64,000 nucleotides of DNA, from the NCBI GenBank assembly GCA_008973525.1, contig WACJ01000112.1, positions 1 to 64,000 of the forward strand. The letters are read 5' to 3'. The notes beneath the pieces are model-generated. The model did not search any database. It saw nothing but the letters and a program-made list of their open reading frames with translations, and was not told where the DNA came from. Position numbers and translations under genes: made by a program. Source of the stretch: Stenopsyche tienmushanensis (lineage: Eukaryota > Arthropoda > Insecta > Trichoptera > Stenopsychidae). Every line of letters begins with the position of its first letter. The stretch's first letter is position 1. Of the stretch, positions 13,035 through 25,240 are shown one piece after another.

Positions 13035-14609
13035 CATCATCATCATAGCGCAGCCACTAACAGTCCACTACAGAACTATGGGCCTCTTCAATATCCATTC
13101 ATAGGAAAGGGGTTACATCCATTTCGTTTGTATCATACATTCACCTCCTCATTCGCTCGATATTGAAGGTAGCATTACCACCGAGTTTTATTTTGAACGC
13201 TCACCCAACGGGTATCCTGAGTGAACGTATTGACGAACACTTTCGCGAACGTCTCGATAAGGAGTTTGGGGGGTTTGTAAAGACTGAGTAGTTTTCATAG
13301 GGAGATGGTGGAAAACTACTCTAGACGACCTTTTTGACTCTACTGGAAAGGGCTTTCTGGAGTACAAGGAGTCCAGTCCCCCCTTTCCTCGCTAGGGCGT
13401 TGCCGGGGTAGGGTGAAGACATACGAGACGCTTAAGTGCATCTCGGATTCGCTCCTACACCAACTGAGGGTGTCTCCCCGTCACCGTACAACTTACCCGA
13501 GCGAATTCGAAACTGAGTGGTTTCGCCATTTTTTCAGGTTGCCCCTCTCAGTTCGGCGATTACAAAACGATATAGAAGTCAACGGAAGACAATGTTGTTT
13601 TTCGTTGCAAAGTAAAGATCATCAAATGCATCTCCTCGAGGCCGTCTTCTTGGTGTTCTTCTTGTTCCTGCTCCGTTCCTAGAGCCTCTCGGATCCGAAC
13701 CGGTGAGGTTCCTCGAGTTCCATACTGCTAAGTAGGGAAGACCATGCAAGAGACAACGAGCGACATGCAAGTTAAGATTCGTATAAAAAGCAATGAATAG
13801 TATATAAACTGGATATCAGCTTGCTGTTAGAAGAGTATTTAAGTATCTACTCTGTAAAAAGGTACTAGTCATGTGGCCAATAGTTAAAATACATAAAATC
13901 GTATAAGTATAATAGTTAGGAGTAGTCAAATGTGGTTAGGCCGCAAAAGTATTAGTCAAATTGTATTAGCAAGGGGTAGTTATGTCGCATCACAGTATTC
14001 GAACTTTGACGTTTAGTGTCTACCGGGCACAATCAAATAATATTTAATCGGTCAGACTGGGAGTAACTGGAAACAAATATATAGACATAGCTGAAACGAA
14101 TAGGTTAAGGTCAGGTATCAAGTAATATCAAATAGTCAGGTCCATATCAAATAGTTTCATAGTCAAGATTGTATTATAGGAGCAGTCGAAAGAGCATTTT
14201 GCTCCCAGTGTTCCCACGTTTATGTGATAGTAGGAGGTGGATGTGTGCCAGTATTTGTTAATTCACTTACCTTGGAAGCTTGGATTATTATGATCTTACT
14301 TGCGTTATTATCCTTGTTGTAGTTCCTCTCAAGTGACGCGGTGGAGATGTTCCATTTTTTTTTTTTTTGTGCAGATGTCATAAAAACAATGTTTTTCGGC
14401 GTCACTCGCGAATTTTATATACAAGTGAAGTCGGCGTTTCGTCAGAGCCAACGAATGAAATTGCGCGGGGGAGAGTGCGGGGGGGGGGTCCCCGGCGTTG
14501 AGGGTGCCGACAAGTCACAGAAAGAACTCAACGTATCACAGAAACGAATTATTTTCGCAAAGCGTATCGAGCGCCGAGTCGTTTTACCTCCGACTATCGG
14601 GAGAAGACC
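13035..14609 (-). mobile_element. LINE-like retrotransposon derivative with TGATGA 3' tail
   Basis: A 1575-bp block, more GC-rich than its surroundings, is flanked by identical 15-bp direct repeats. Read on the minus strand it begins GGTCTTCTCCCGATAGTCGG and ends CTGTAGTGGACTGTTAGTGG then CTGCGCTATGATGATGATGA. Short 3' tandem tails of this kind and target duplications of this length are typical of arthropod non-LTR retrotransposons. No reverse transcriptase or endonuclease motif is readable in any frame, so it is either an internally deleted LINE or a LINE-mobilised non-autonomous element. It carries a G10 run (14479-14488), a poly-T run near 14354, and a donor-like AAGGTAAGTG (minus strand, near 14270). 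The reading frames inside it (for example 13413-13682) match nothing I recognise. Confidence 0.65.
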
Positions 14610-14624
14610 ACGATATTAATATAT
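14610..14624. repeat. Target-site duplication, right copy
   Basis: This is identical over 15 bases to 13020-13034. The flanks beyond differ, which marks the boundaries of the insertion. Confidence 0.8.
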
Positions 14625-16719
14625 AATATATTTAAAGTTATGAAACATGTAATATCGGTTCAGAAGGCACAATGTTCTTCATTGGGGAATAAAGTTTTTC
14701 CTTTGAATAACGTCAGCGTTCTGGGTATTATTAGCCTTATTTCCAATAGGGGAAGTAATCCTGGATTAAAGACGAAATAAATGACAGTGCTAATGATGAA
14801 ACTTTATTGGTGTTCAATATATAGTATGCTTATCATAATCTTATTATAAAAAATATACATTTGAATTCTAAAGCTCTAAATGAATTGAAGAACCTTTTTA
14901 TTATTAATTTAATATTTTTAAATCCATAAAAAACAAACATAATTACATTAAAGCTTGAATATCTAAATATAACGGATATAACGAGCAAAAATAATGTTTT
15001 GTAGATATGATAGTCTTAATGTTTATTTAAATTTATTGTCTTGATTGAAACTGAATAAGAACCTAATGTTTTTTTAATTGAAAATTGACAAACATCGTTT
15101 TTAAAGTCCATAATATACATACCTTAAAGTTTGTATCAGTACATTTTGAATCGTGTAACAAAAACAATATATAAATATAGAATTCGGCCGAAAAATATAA
15201 TGATCTAATTACTTACTATAATTTCGAGCGCTTATTTTTTTAGAGATGTGGCAAATAAACAATGACTAATGTTATATTCTGAATCATTTAAAATTATCAA
15301 ACTGCTGGTAAAAGCTTTAATTGAAATATATAAAAATACTTTTGGACAGCGAAAATATATCTGAATAAGCAAAACAACTTTCTATTTATTTTTCATTTGG
15401 AGTAATTTATTTAGAAGTAATCTCGGTGACATTGTAACTAGATAGTTTCTGTAAGAATTTACTGTGCACTTAAATCATGTCTCCCGACAAAGCCAATTTT
15501 TAGAAAGTAATCGAGAGACACTGACCTCGTCTCTTCCCATTAATCTTTTCACGCTTCTTCCTGTTCCGTAACCACTTTCTAGGTGAAAATCGTTTCCTTT
15601 TTCCAGATTCCCCATGTTTTTCACGGTGCAGCTATCGCTATTTTCCTTCGAGAATATGCTACGTTGAGGCGATTCCACGAAACGATGTATTTATATCCCA
15701 GAGAACGTGTCTTGTGAATATATTTCAACCTAACGCGGAAGTCTTTTTCAGATAAATTAAAGTATATTTCAAACATTCAGACGACTTCAATTTAAATAAA
15801 ATATATAATACATTTAAATTCTTAAGCTAAAATAGCACAGCTATATGTTATTATAATGCTTGAGTTGTTAAGCAGCCCCTAAGCAACATCAGCAATCCTT
15901 GAGTAAACATTTCCTCCCAAAGTAAACCCACACACACAAAATTGCAGTATATTTAGCTTTAAACTCAACGTTGCATTTAAAAAATCTGCTGATATACACA
16001 GCAAAGCAGTTAATTAATATGGTTCTATTTTTAGCGTCTAGAGGTATATCACAAGAGCCTCTCAAGAGTGAGTTTTCAAGTTTGGATTACAAACACAAGT
16101 GCTTTTGATGAACATTATATAATGAATCAACTTGTGTGAGTGAAGTCTTGAAACAAGCTCGTTTTGGATGTTTGAAATATTGAATTTTACCTTCAATGTA
16201 GAAAATATAGCCTCTTATCTTTCAATCTTTCGAGCGACCATTTTTGTAATAGTAAATTCAAAATTTTATTAAAAAAATACAAACACTTATTCTTGTACGG
16301 TTTCTAATTCAATCTTTAAATTTGATATCAAAATTGTATTTTCATGCTCAAATTTAGTTTTAATATGACAACCCTAATACTTTTCTTTCTATTGATTTTT
16401 TTAAATCTTCTTTCAACCCACACGTATAAATAAATGGAAGTATAAATGATTGTGAAATGCACATTTTTTTCATGGTAGATTGTCTTTAATTTATTTTTAA
16501 TATCGTTTTATATGCTATTATTAGAACACATTTTGTTTTATTATGTCTTTGAGCGTTCCCACGGACACACGTAAGACAAATTTTGTTCTATATTAAGTAT
16601 TTATTTAGAGATCAATATTCTTTAATTCACATAGGTTTGATAAAAGAAGAGATAATGATAGTTTAATGTTTTAGCATATTTTAAGTCTGAAGCATTTAGC
16701 AACACGTATCGTTCTCAGA
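14625..16719. other. No gene seen
   Basis: AT-rich. The minus frame at 15475-15678 has mixed composition but no recognised domain. Confidence 0.45.
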
Positions 16720-17250
16720 TTCAGGATGTTTATTCGTCCAACACTAATTGCCGAGATATTTCACAAGCTGTCCTTGGTGTGCAAAATTGACGAAGCATAG
16801 TTGCTTCAGAGATAAATACATGAGCGGTCGTTGGATAAACAACAAACATTGCGAACGAAGCCAGGCCAACAATGGATGATGAGAACCACCCACCACCGCC
16901 CTGTCTGTTTGCGATAACGACTGTTTGTTTTACGAACAAAGCAGCCGTCCGACACACTGAGATTTCCTAAAAATCCCTCCCTTTGCCCTACAAAAAGATC
17001 GACATCCTTTGTCGAAATATTTCAATTGCCAGGAAGCGATTCACTCAGGGAGAAGATACCAGCATCGCGAGAAGCAATCGGTTAACAATCTCCTTACGCC
17101 TTTGCAGATGTACTCGTCGAAACATTATCTCCGCCTCTTTTGCTCATGCCCAAACATTCAAATCGAACGAAAAATGAGAACATTCCCGAAACTCCATCAG
17201 GATTCTGGGAAGCATTGGCAAATCAAACAATTGATTGAATAAAATCTCCA
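16720..17250. other. GC-elevated island without identified gene
   Basis: Open frames overlap on both strands here (16730-16957 minus; 16983-17177 and 17009-17242 plus), as happens by chance when stop codons are rare. No family was recognised. It could be a promoter, a noncoding exon or an old repeat. Confidence 0.3.
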
Positions 17251-18412
17251 TTAACCGTAAATATGCCACGTGCAAGATAAAATACTTGAACACCACCACA
17301 AATCTAAAATAAATACTTTGAGCGCTTAAATTGTAGTTAATTATATCCTTCAATTCAAACCACATCAAATCCACTCAAACTCAAACCCAAAAGTTTTTTA
17401 ATTTGCCGCAAAATGCCCAGAAATTTTCCTTCGTCGAAAATATTCTCTGAAAATAAGTAATATTTGAGTTGGAAAACCACATAAATAGATTTTCGAACTT
17501 AATATATTTCAACTCTCTTAGCATCTTAATTGCTTGCCTACGCGATTTAACTCTGCACACCGCTCCATATTTCTTACTTTATCAACAAGATCTATTTATT
17601 TCAGCATCAATTACAAAATGTGTTCTGCTCTTTGCAGTACATTATTAACCGAAGAAAAAAATTCCACGATTAGCTCAATGATGAGATTTTTGATTAAAAT
17701 AGAATTTACATAATATCATAATTACATATTTTAATTCCGAGAATTCTTCTTCGTAAGAATTGTATAATTAAGAAAACTTTCCAAGTTTACTCCATGTTAT
17801 TTTCAGCCACATTTACCAGCGATAGTTTAAAAAGGCTTTCGCCCGAAAAGCATAATTCGTAACAGTTTTTTGAGAATTTGAGTGAAATTTTGTTTTGTAT
17901 ATGTATATGCTTAAGGAGTTAATACAAAAAACCTTAACTAGGGGATCAAATACGACCCAACTCCAGTAAGAGATGGTTAATTGAGATATATTTATTCATC
18001 TGCAATGGGATTAGACTTAAGATAAATTGCTTAAAAACGATTCGTATCAAGATTAGTGTGGTTTTAACAGTGAAAATTTGCATATACTATACATATCAGA
18101 ATTACAATATTATGCCATTTAATCAAAGTCCATTAAAATGTCGGAATTTAATTATTTTTAATTAGGTGTAACGATATTTATTTAAATTATTTGCCACCTT
18201 TTAAACAATTCTTATAACATGGTCAAATTTTATAATAGTTAAAACATTAATGCATACATTTCTAATATTAAAACTTGTGTTTTTTTATATAGTAATTTCC
18301 TATAATAAAAAAATAAACTGAATCAAAAAGTATGCCAGATACAGTTTGGAATCAATGATTCGGCTTTACTTATTGTTAAATTAAATATTTTCAAAATAAT
18401 GAATTATAAATA
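17251..18412. other. No gene seen
   Basis: AT-rich DNA between the 16.7-kb island and the Tigger-like element. Confidence 0.5.
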
Positions 18413-19091
18413 CATTTGGGCCTCATATAACACGATTATATAGTTCCGTAAAAACTTCGTGTAATACAAATCCGTGTTATAAAAGGTTTGAAATTCACAC
18501 AAAAGGGTTTGCGTTCCAAAAAAAATATCGAAATAGCCAATTCTATGCGTTCATTAGATGTTTTTAATATGAAATATTAAAAGCTACTTATCTGCAACTG
18601 CTTTCTGAGTCATTAATTGTGGTAGATTTATTTAATATTTCGACTATTTCATCTTCGTTCAACGTAAAATCCTCTATATATATTTCTTGGATGTCTGGAA
18701 TATCCATCTCATCAAAAAATTTTCTACTAATATTACGATAATTTTTTATTGTCTTTTGGTATTCATCTTCTATTGATGGTAAAACATTTTCTCCAGAGAT
18801 TACTTTTAGCCACAGATTTTTCCAGTAAGAATTTAAAGTGAATTGTTTTATTTCTTTAACGGATGCAGAAACAATATCGATACAATTAAGGGTCAAGGGC
18901 CTGGCGGTAAAAATAATATTTCTACATTAAGATGTTTTAAATCGAACCGATGTCCTCGTACATTGTCCAATATCAGTAATGCCCCTTAAACCGTGTTATA
19001 AAAGGCATATTGTAAAAAACATGCCACAATTTATACAAACGGGTTGTACAAAACCCTGTTTAATAAAACCGTGTTATACAAGGCCCAAGTG
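18413..19091 (-). mobile_element. Tigger/pogo-like DNA transposon, internally deleted
   Basis: The two ends are inverted copies. The left end reads CATTTGGGCCTCATATAACA and the right end, reverse-complemented, reads CACTTGGGCCTTGTATAACA. Both start with CA, as pogo/Tigger ends do, and the left is preceded by TA; the right flank is AA, so the target site has drifted. Sub-terminal copies of CCGTGTTATAAAAGG also occur inside both ends. The total of about 680 bp is far shorter than an autonomous Tigger (about 2.5 kb), so this is a non-autonomous derivative that still contains transposase pieces. Confidence 0.75.
18588..18985 (-). pseudogene. Tigger/pogo transposase remnant
   Basis: On the minus strand the first part (about 18985-18900) reads ALLILDNVRGHRFDLKHLNV then EILFLPPG. 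This is the second-Asp motif (LLILDN...H...LPP) of the CENP-B/Tigger DDE domain. The frame then shifts, and the next 102 codons (18896-18588) contain SVKEIKQFTLNSYWKNLWLK followed by an acidic C-terminus, which corresponds to the region downstream of the catalytic core. The stretch between them, including the third Asp, and the entire N-terminal DNA-binding half are absent. The 102-codon frame begins at TTG rather than ATG. It cannot encode an active enzyme. Confidence 0.7.
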
Positions 19092-20334
19092 AATTTTCAA
19101 AATTAGCGGGGTAAAAAATTGAAAATCACATTTTTTGTGTAGATTTAATTTTTTTAAGAGTTTCATATATAATATATAATAGTTTTATAAACAATTGCAT
19201 TGTATAAAAAGAGATATAGTATAGATAATAAAAGTACTTTAGATAAGAGGGCGGAAATCACAAAATTAATTATCCGGATTCATCAAATCCTTTCAATGCT
19301 GAAATCAATTATGATATGATAATTATGATGGTATTTCATTATCATTTTCTGATTTTTAGCATTAAACTAGAGATTTATTTTTACTATATTTCTTTCGATA
19401 GCCTGATATAAACTCTGATCAAACACATTTTATTAATGATTGATTGACTGCTTTTTCATGAATTGACCATTAAATCTAATACTCGCGGTTCCAAATTGAA
19501 AATTTGGTACATTTCCACTTCTATTTATGTCATTTCAATGCATTTATCGAAGCAATCATCCGAAATTATGTTCATAATTAGATGCTGATTAGATTAAGCA
19601 AATTTATTAAACTCTGTTCAAAGTTCTAATAATTACGAATTTAATTGAAGATGCGACAACTTATTTGGAAATACATTTTTGAACATACATATTCAAATAA
19701 AATTAAAGTCGAATAGCTTTTAGGAAGATAAAACATAAAGCCGGATTTGCGATAAGGACGCCTAATACTTAGTATTCAGTAAGTACGTAATCATAATAAA
19801 CGTTTAAATCAATGCGTATTTGCTGAATTTTCCGCACATTTTTTTTACTCCGGAAAGACGGTAAATATTTTATCAGCTCTGTTTGTTTCAACCAGCCTTT
19901 GTAATACTTCGTCTGAGAAAATATTCACGTACGATTTTTATGATAGACGGGGATGTTGAGCCGTATTACCTGTGCAAATAGAACCACCTGATACCGAAAG
20001 AGTTATTTCATTCTCTGAAAAATTATCTACTTCCTCGAATACGAATAACCCTTCTATAAGGTAATTGTGTTTGTTCATGCTTTGAATGCTAATTTGCTGC
20101 AATGTTTCTTTTGTCAATTTTTTATGGGATATCAGTGAATCAAAACATGAAGAAATACTGCAAATACTCATACAAAATCTGATATTTTTCATATAAGTGA
20201 CTATTTACAAGAACGTTATATTGATAGCGAAGTGATTAATTACTCTTAGGAGATTAAAGATACATCCTGGATTATTTTGCATGAAATGTAATTGGAAATA
20301 AAAGCTATCAACCAAAATAAAGAATAACATATGT
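19092..20334. other. No gene seen
   Basis: The 84-codon minus frame at 19938-20192 has fairly mixed composition (EEVDNFSENEITLSVSGGSI) but no recognised family. It might be a lone exon. Confidence 0.4.
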
Positions 20335-20790
20335 ATTGGTAGTCGGTTAGATCCTGGACTCTAATTAAAAAGACTCGAATTCAAACCCAGAACGAGGAAA
20401 ATATTTTCGCCGTACCAACAAATTTGAAATATCTGATGTATTGATACATCCAATCGATTATCTTTATTTTAGTTTATTTTGATTTTCTAATATGGAATAA
20501 GTAAATACTGAGGGGATTTATAAAATAATTCAGAGTCGCCTGAATTTACATCAAATAAGCGCTCTGACTAATAACTTAATCATCTTGTATTCAAATCTAC
20601 TATAGCTGGCGATCCTATCTTAATTCATAGATCTTATCTTATTTTATATTCAAATTAAAAATCATATTAACTTAATTTATCTTATCTGGAAGATAATATT
20701 ATTATATGAAAAGTTATTTTCATGAAAAAGTTTCTTGTGAAGATTGTCTACATCCGATAACGGATATGACATCTTAAGAAAAACAAGTCA
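20335..20790 (+). repeat. tRNA-derived SINE, copy 1
   Basis: The head has tRNA-like promoter boxes: GGTTAGATCCTGGACTCT, then a B-box-like GAATTCAAACCC (20377-20388). The body shares blocks with the other copies, including TAAGTAAATACTGAGG and the 3' block GAAGATTGTCTACATCCGAT then GGATATGACATCTTAAGAA. The order of blocks is the same in all copies. The element carries no ORF and would be moved by LINE machinery. Confidence 0.7.
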
Positions 20791-23700
20791 TGTAAGTGGA
20801 AGTGATAGTTGAAGCAATCGATCTAAGATAAAAATGTATCTAACATAAAACTCACACAGTAGTTATTAGAAAAATCTGAATAAGTAACAGTCGAAAAGAG
20901 CCAAATCTTGTAAATATAGAATGGTGTGGCATAAACTCCCAGATCTGATTATGCTTAGATATTTTTCTATCGGATTTTTTCTCTCTCAATTTATTAATAA
21001 TACCTTTTCATAATAAACATTTTGTCTAATTATAACAACAAAGTGAATTATGACGTAAACATCCCACCAAACGCGGAGAGAACACTTTTTTGCATTAATA
21101 AGATCATTATTTTTCTCATCGTGCGTTATACAAAACCATATAAAACCTTGATACAAAAACGGTTTTTGATCTCGTCAGCTCTTTATTATCTGGGGATAAT
21201 TTGTACGTAAAATCCCAATTAATACCATTTTCATTTGAGGCTGTAAATTTTATATCAAACTTAAAAGAATATGATTTAAGTAATGGATTAACTCCTGATA
21301 TTCATCCAATTTTCTTGCGTTCCTCCACTTGAACAATAAAATGTTACTAAGATATTTTTTAAATACGAATATAAAAATATTATATTTAATATTTTTATGT
21401 CCAATTTCACGTATGCTTACATAAAATATAGACGTTACATTTAATAAAATCGTCCTGGCATATCTTTTCCATGCATCAGTGCCAAAATATGAATATGTAG
21501 CGAAGCATTTAATTAAATTTGATTCCTGTGTAGCTAAAACATGATCCCAAAGGGAAAGAGAGTTCAAAAGGCCATACAAATAATACTCAAATTATATCAT
21601 TGTTCGATATTAATATTGTCCTCGTTTTTTGGGTTTTTTTTTCTGAAACGGGTCATTCTTGAAATTTTAAATAGACGAAGAAAAAGTCTTACTTTTCGGC
21701 GTGAATATCGTCTTTTCCCCCATCCGCCGTAAAGAAGTTAGATGAATGAAAAAAATTATTACTTTAAATTAAAGCTAACTTTCCAAAATTTCTTCTTAAA
21801 TTCGCGAACAATATAATAAACGACATTGGAACAAAACTTTTTTCATTTTATATATTTTCCATTATTTGGAAATTTCTTTGTTGGAGAGACAACGAACTGA
21901 AAATTTAATTCATAAACAAATTTCATGCAAATTACATCGAAAAATTAATTTTCCCCCTTTTTGCGTCATTATTGCTCATCGAAAGATTACAACGATGGAC
22001 GCACAAATAATATTGTTTCTTTTGTACTTTTTAAAAATACCAACAAAAAATTACACAGCGTAATTGATTGATTTATGCCAATAGCCTAAAAATGCTTGAA
22101 TGACACGGATCAAGCGAAAATTTAATTTTGACATTGTTCAATTAGAAAAATGGCTTAATTGATTTTTGAGAAAGAAAGAAATATTTTTTTGAAGATACAA
22201 TTAAAGCTGGAAAGACAAGAAATCATATCTAGGCTCAATGTTAGAGCTGATCAATTATATGTCATTAATGTGGAGCGTCGTTTATTGTTTGCAAATTACT
22301 TTTATTATGACAAAAAATCCATTAAACATATTTATCTACAGAAAAATATATTTTAATAAATAACACTATTTCTACTAAAGGTATTAAAGAATATATTTTT
22401 TTTAACTTTTCCTGTAATGGTTTTTTTAAATTAATTTGGTCATCTTTTGCCCTATATCTTGTCCTGAATCTAAATTATGTGTATAGCGTAACGTAAATAT
22501 TTTATAACATTTTGAACAATTTTAACATTAAGAATATAAGTATTTTGTATATAAGCAAAAACGAACGATAAAGAAATTTCTGACATATGGTTTTTAACAG
22601 TTTATAAAATAACTGAACTGAACCGAAATAAAAAGAACTGCATAAATCTGGTTAAATAGAAAATATAATTTAATGTTTAAAGTATCGTAAATGGCTTTTG
22701 CTTGTATTGTATTTTACAATATTCTCAATTCGTTCTATTTTCTCAAGTTTTGCGCAAAAAAATGATCAGAGAAGGCATTTTATAAAAACAAGTTTTTATT
22801 TTATTTTGAAGAAAAACTTTTTAAAAAACGGAATTTAGAAAAAGAAAATAAAATGTAAGCATTTTCAATAGCATCAAGCAAAATTACTTCTTTTGTAAAA
22901 CGAAAAAAGTATTAAAGCAAATAATGCTTACGCAAAAAAAGTGGTAAGAATAGATTATTATTTTTTATTTGTGGAATGACAACTAGACAAAATATTATTA
23001 CAATTTTTCGCATTATTTAATTTTAAAAAAAATCCTATTTTTTTTTGTAATTATTTCCACGGCTATTAAATGCAAAAGTATTAAAAGCCTTTTAGTTTTA
23101 TTTGGTTTATATAAAACTGTGGAAGAAATACTGTTTGCAATATATATATATATATAGCATATTCATATTTAAAAAATAATCAAACTTTTATCCAGAGCTA
23201 ATGGATTTATTCCCATTATTTTTTGTTATCTTACACAATATCCGATAATGCTTTAAATCTAGACAACGTTTATCCACTGAAGTTTTATCATTGAGATTTA
23301 GTAGCATAAGCTCGTTGAAATTAAAGTTATACAGAATGCTTCAAAATTTTAAGTATATTTTAAATTATAAAATATTAAATAAGAAAGTGGGATAAAATCT
23401 TTTGAACGTTAAATGATGATCATTGTTCTAAATTCAACGGAATCAATTGATGATATTTTTGTAAAAATTGTTTTATGCTACTAGCTATATTTAAAACACG
23501 TTTAAAAAGAATAACATGAATTCAATTTAATTTGTTTTTAATGGATAGCATCTGGAATGTTCAAGTGAAAATATTATTCTTTAAGATTTTATCTAGATTG
23601 CAAAACGTTGTCAATTTTGAAAACGATTCACAACAACAATGTAACTTAAGTATTGAAGATATTCTTCAGACTGTGCATTGTTCGCCAAATGGAGGTATTC

Positions 23701-24914
23701 AACTCAGAGTACCATCTTTTTGTATCGCTGAAACATTTAACAACTTTCAAGGATTTTCTATTCAGAATACTTCATTTTACTTTCAGTCATCGTAGCATGC
23801 GCAGCTAAATGCATATGGTGCAAATTATCATTTAAGTAAAAATATGAAAATTAAATTAAATATAACCATTTTGCTTAAATACGCTGTTGTTAAATCTGTT
23901 AAGATTGAAATTTTAGTTTTTCTTATAGCTCTAAACTATGTATGTATTTCACGAATCTTTAAGATTGTGCGACAAAAACATTTTTTTTCAAAACTAAAAT
24001 ACAATAAATACATATATTTAATCCACTGCGAAATTGACGAGTAACAAGCCCTTATTTGCACAAACGCAAGCCTGGTAGCTATATGTCTTAACTACTAATT
24101 AATTTAGAACGAAGTAGGCGAGGAAGTGTGGTACAAAGCATGGCTTTATATCGATTACAAAACGAAAGTTACATACGAGTTGAAGATCCCAAGAATTGAG
24201 TTGTAATGGGAGATATTAGGGTTTCAAGAGCCCATGGGGATCACCCTAAGAGAATCTATTAAGAGTCTCTTAAAGAGAGTCAAAGGACATTGTTACAGTG
24301 CTGAATGCTTGCAATAATAAGTACGTATATAAATTTAGAAGCCTTTACGTCTACACATATAACATGAAATGGAACTCATCGGTTAAATTAATATGTAATC
24401 CCACATTAAATTGATTAGCGTGGAATTCAAATATTTTTAATGAAAATCTCATATTAGGACGAACATAATACGGCTATCTCAAATAATGTAATGCAATTTC
24501 TATCATTGCCATTAAAAAATATTATTGTTATTAATTTGATATAAAATACGTATTAATTTCAGTATATTACAATTATTGAACATCGGAAAAATCCATGAAT
24601 AATTAGTATTTGTATGTGCAAAATTTATAGCGTGTTCTGCTTAGTTGGTGCAGATAATAGCCAATATTAAAGCATACTTTTATTCTTGTGGAATATTTAT
24701 TTTATCAGTGGATCAATTTATTAACTGTTATATATTTTTTTACAAATAAACAAAATATTTGGGTTGAGTTATGGGCCGTTAAAAAATAAGCGAGGGTATG
24801 GTCAAACATGCACGCATAAAAATATGCGTGCAGAAGTAAGAATTATCTTATTTTACTGTTAACTTATCCTGTTCCTTGGATTATTATTTGTATAACAAAT
24901 TTAATTTATACTTG
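20791..24914. other. No gene seen; AT-rich
   Basis: Frames of 60-109 codons with AT-driven composition. A short (TA)n run lies at about 23142-23156. Confidence 0.5.
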
Positions 24915-25240
24915 GAGGTATTAATATTTCAAGTCGATCGTCTTGATTCAGGCTAAGCCTAAATTCCTGATTCTGGAAAATAAAATCCTGAGAAGATTGT
25001 GACTAAAGTGATTGAATTTGAATCAATAATTATAAATGTATCAATCATTTATATTCGTAGATCCTATCCTACTTCAAAAATCGAATTTAAATCATCTCAT
25101 CATTTAAAAATATGAAAATGCGATGGAAAATCATCGCATCGAAATCATTCATGCTTAAAAAACACTCTGTTGAAATTACCTACATCTAAAAACCGAGAGA
25201 GCATATCAACACTCTTTAGTCGGAACACGTAGTATTCCGT
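24915..25240 (+). repeat. tRNA-derived SINE, copy 2 (5'-truncated)
   Basis: The body and tail match the family in order: ATTAATATTTC, GATCGTCTTGATTCAGGCTA, CCTGATTCTGGAAAATAAA, CCTACTTC, and TGAAATTACCTACATC. The tRNA-like head with its A and B boxes is absent, consistent with 5' truncation. Confidence 0.55.

Noticed and set aside
13413..13770. Protein-coding gene in the GC-rich part of the LINE-like insertion
   Set aside because: Overlapping frames on both strands reflect GC content; they have no recognised domain and lie inside a bounded repeat insertion.
20335..20390. Possible functional tRNA gene
   Set aside because: A- and B-box-like sequences are present, but no acceptor stem pairs and the same head occurs in other SINE copies.
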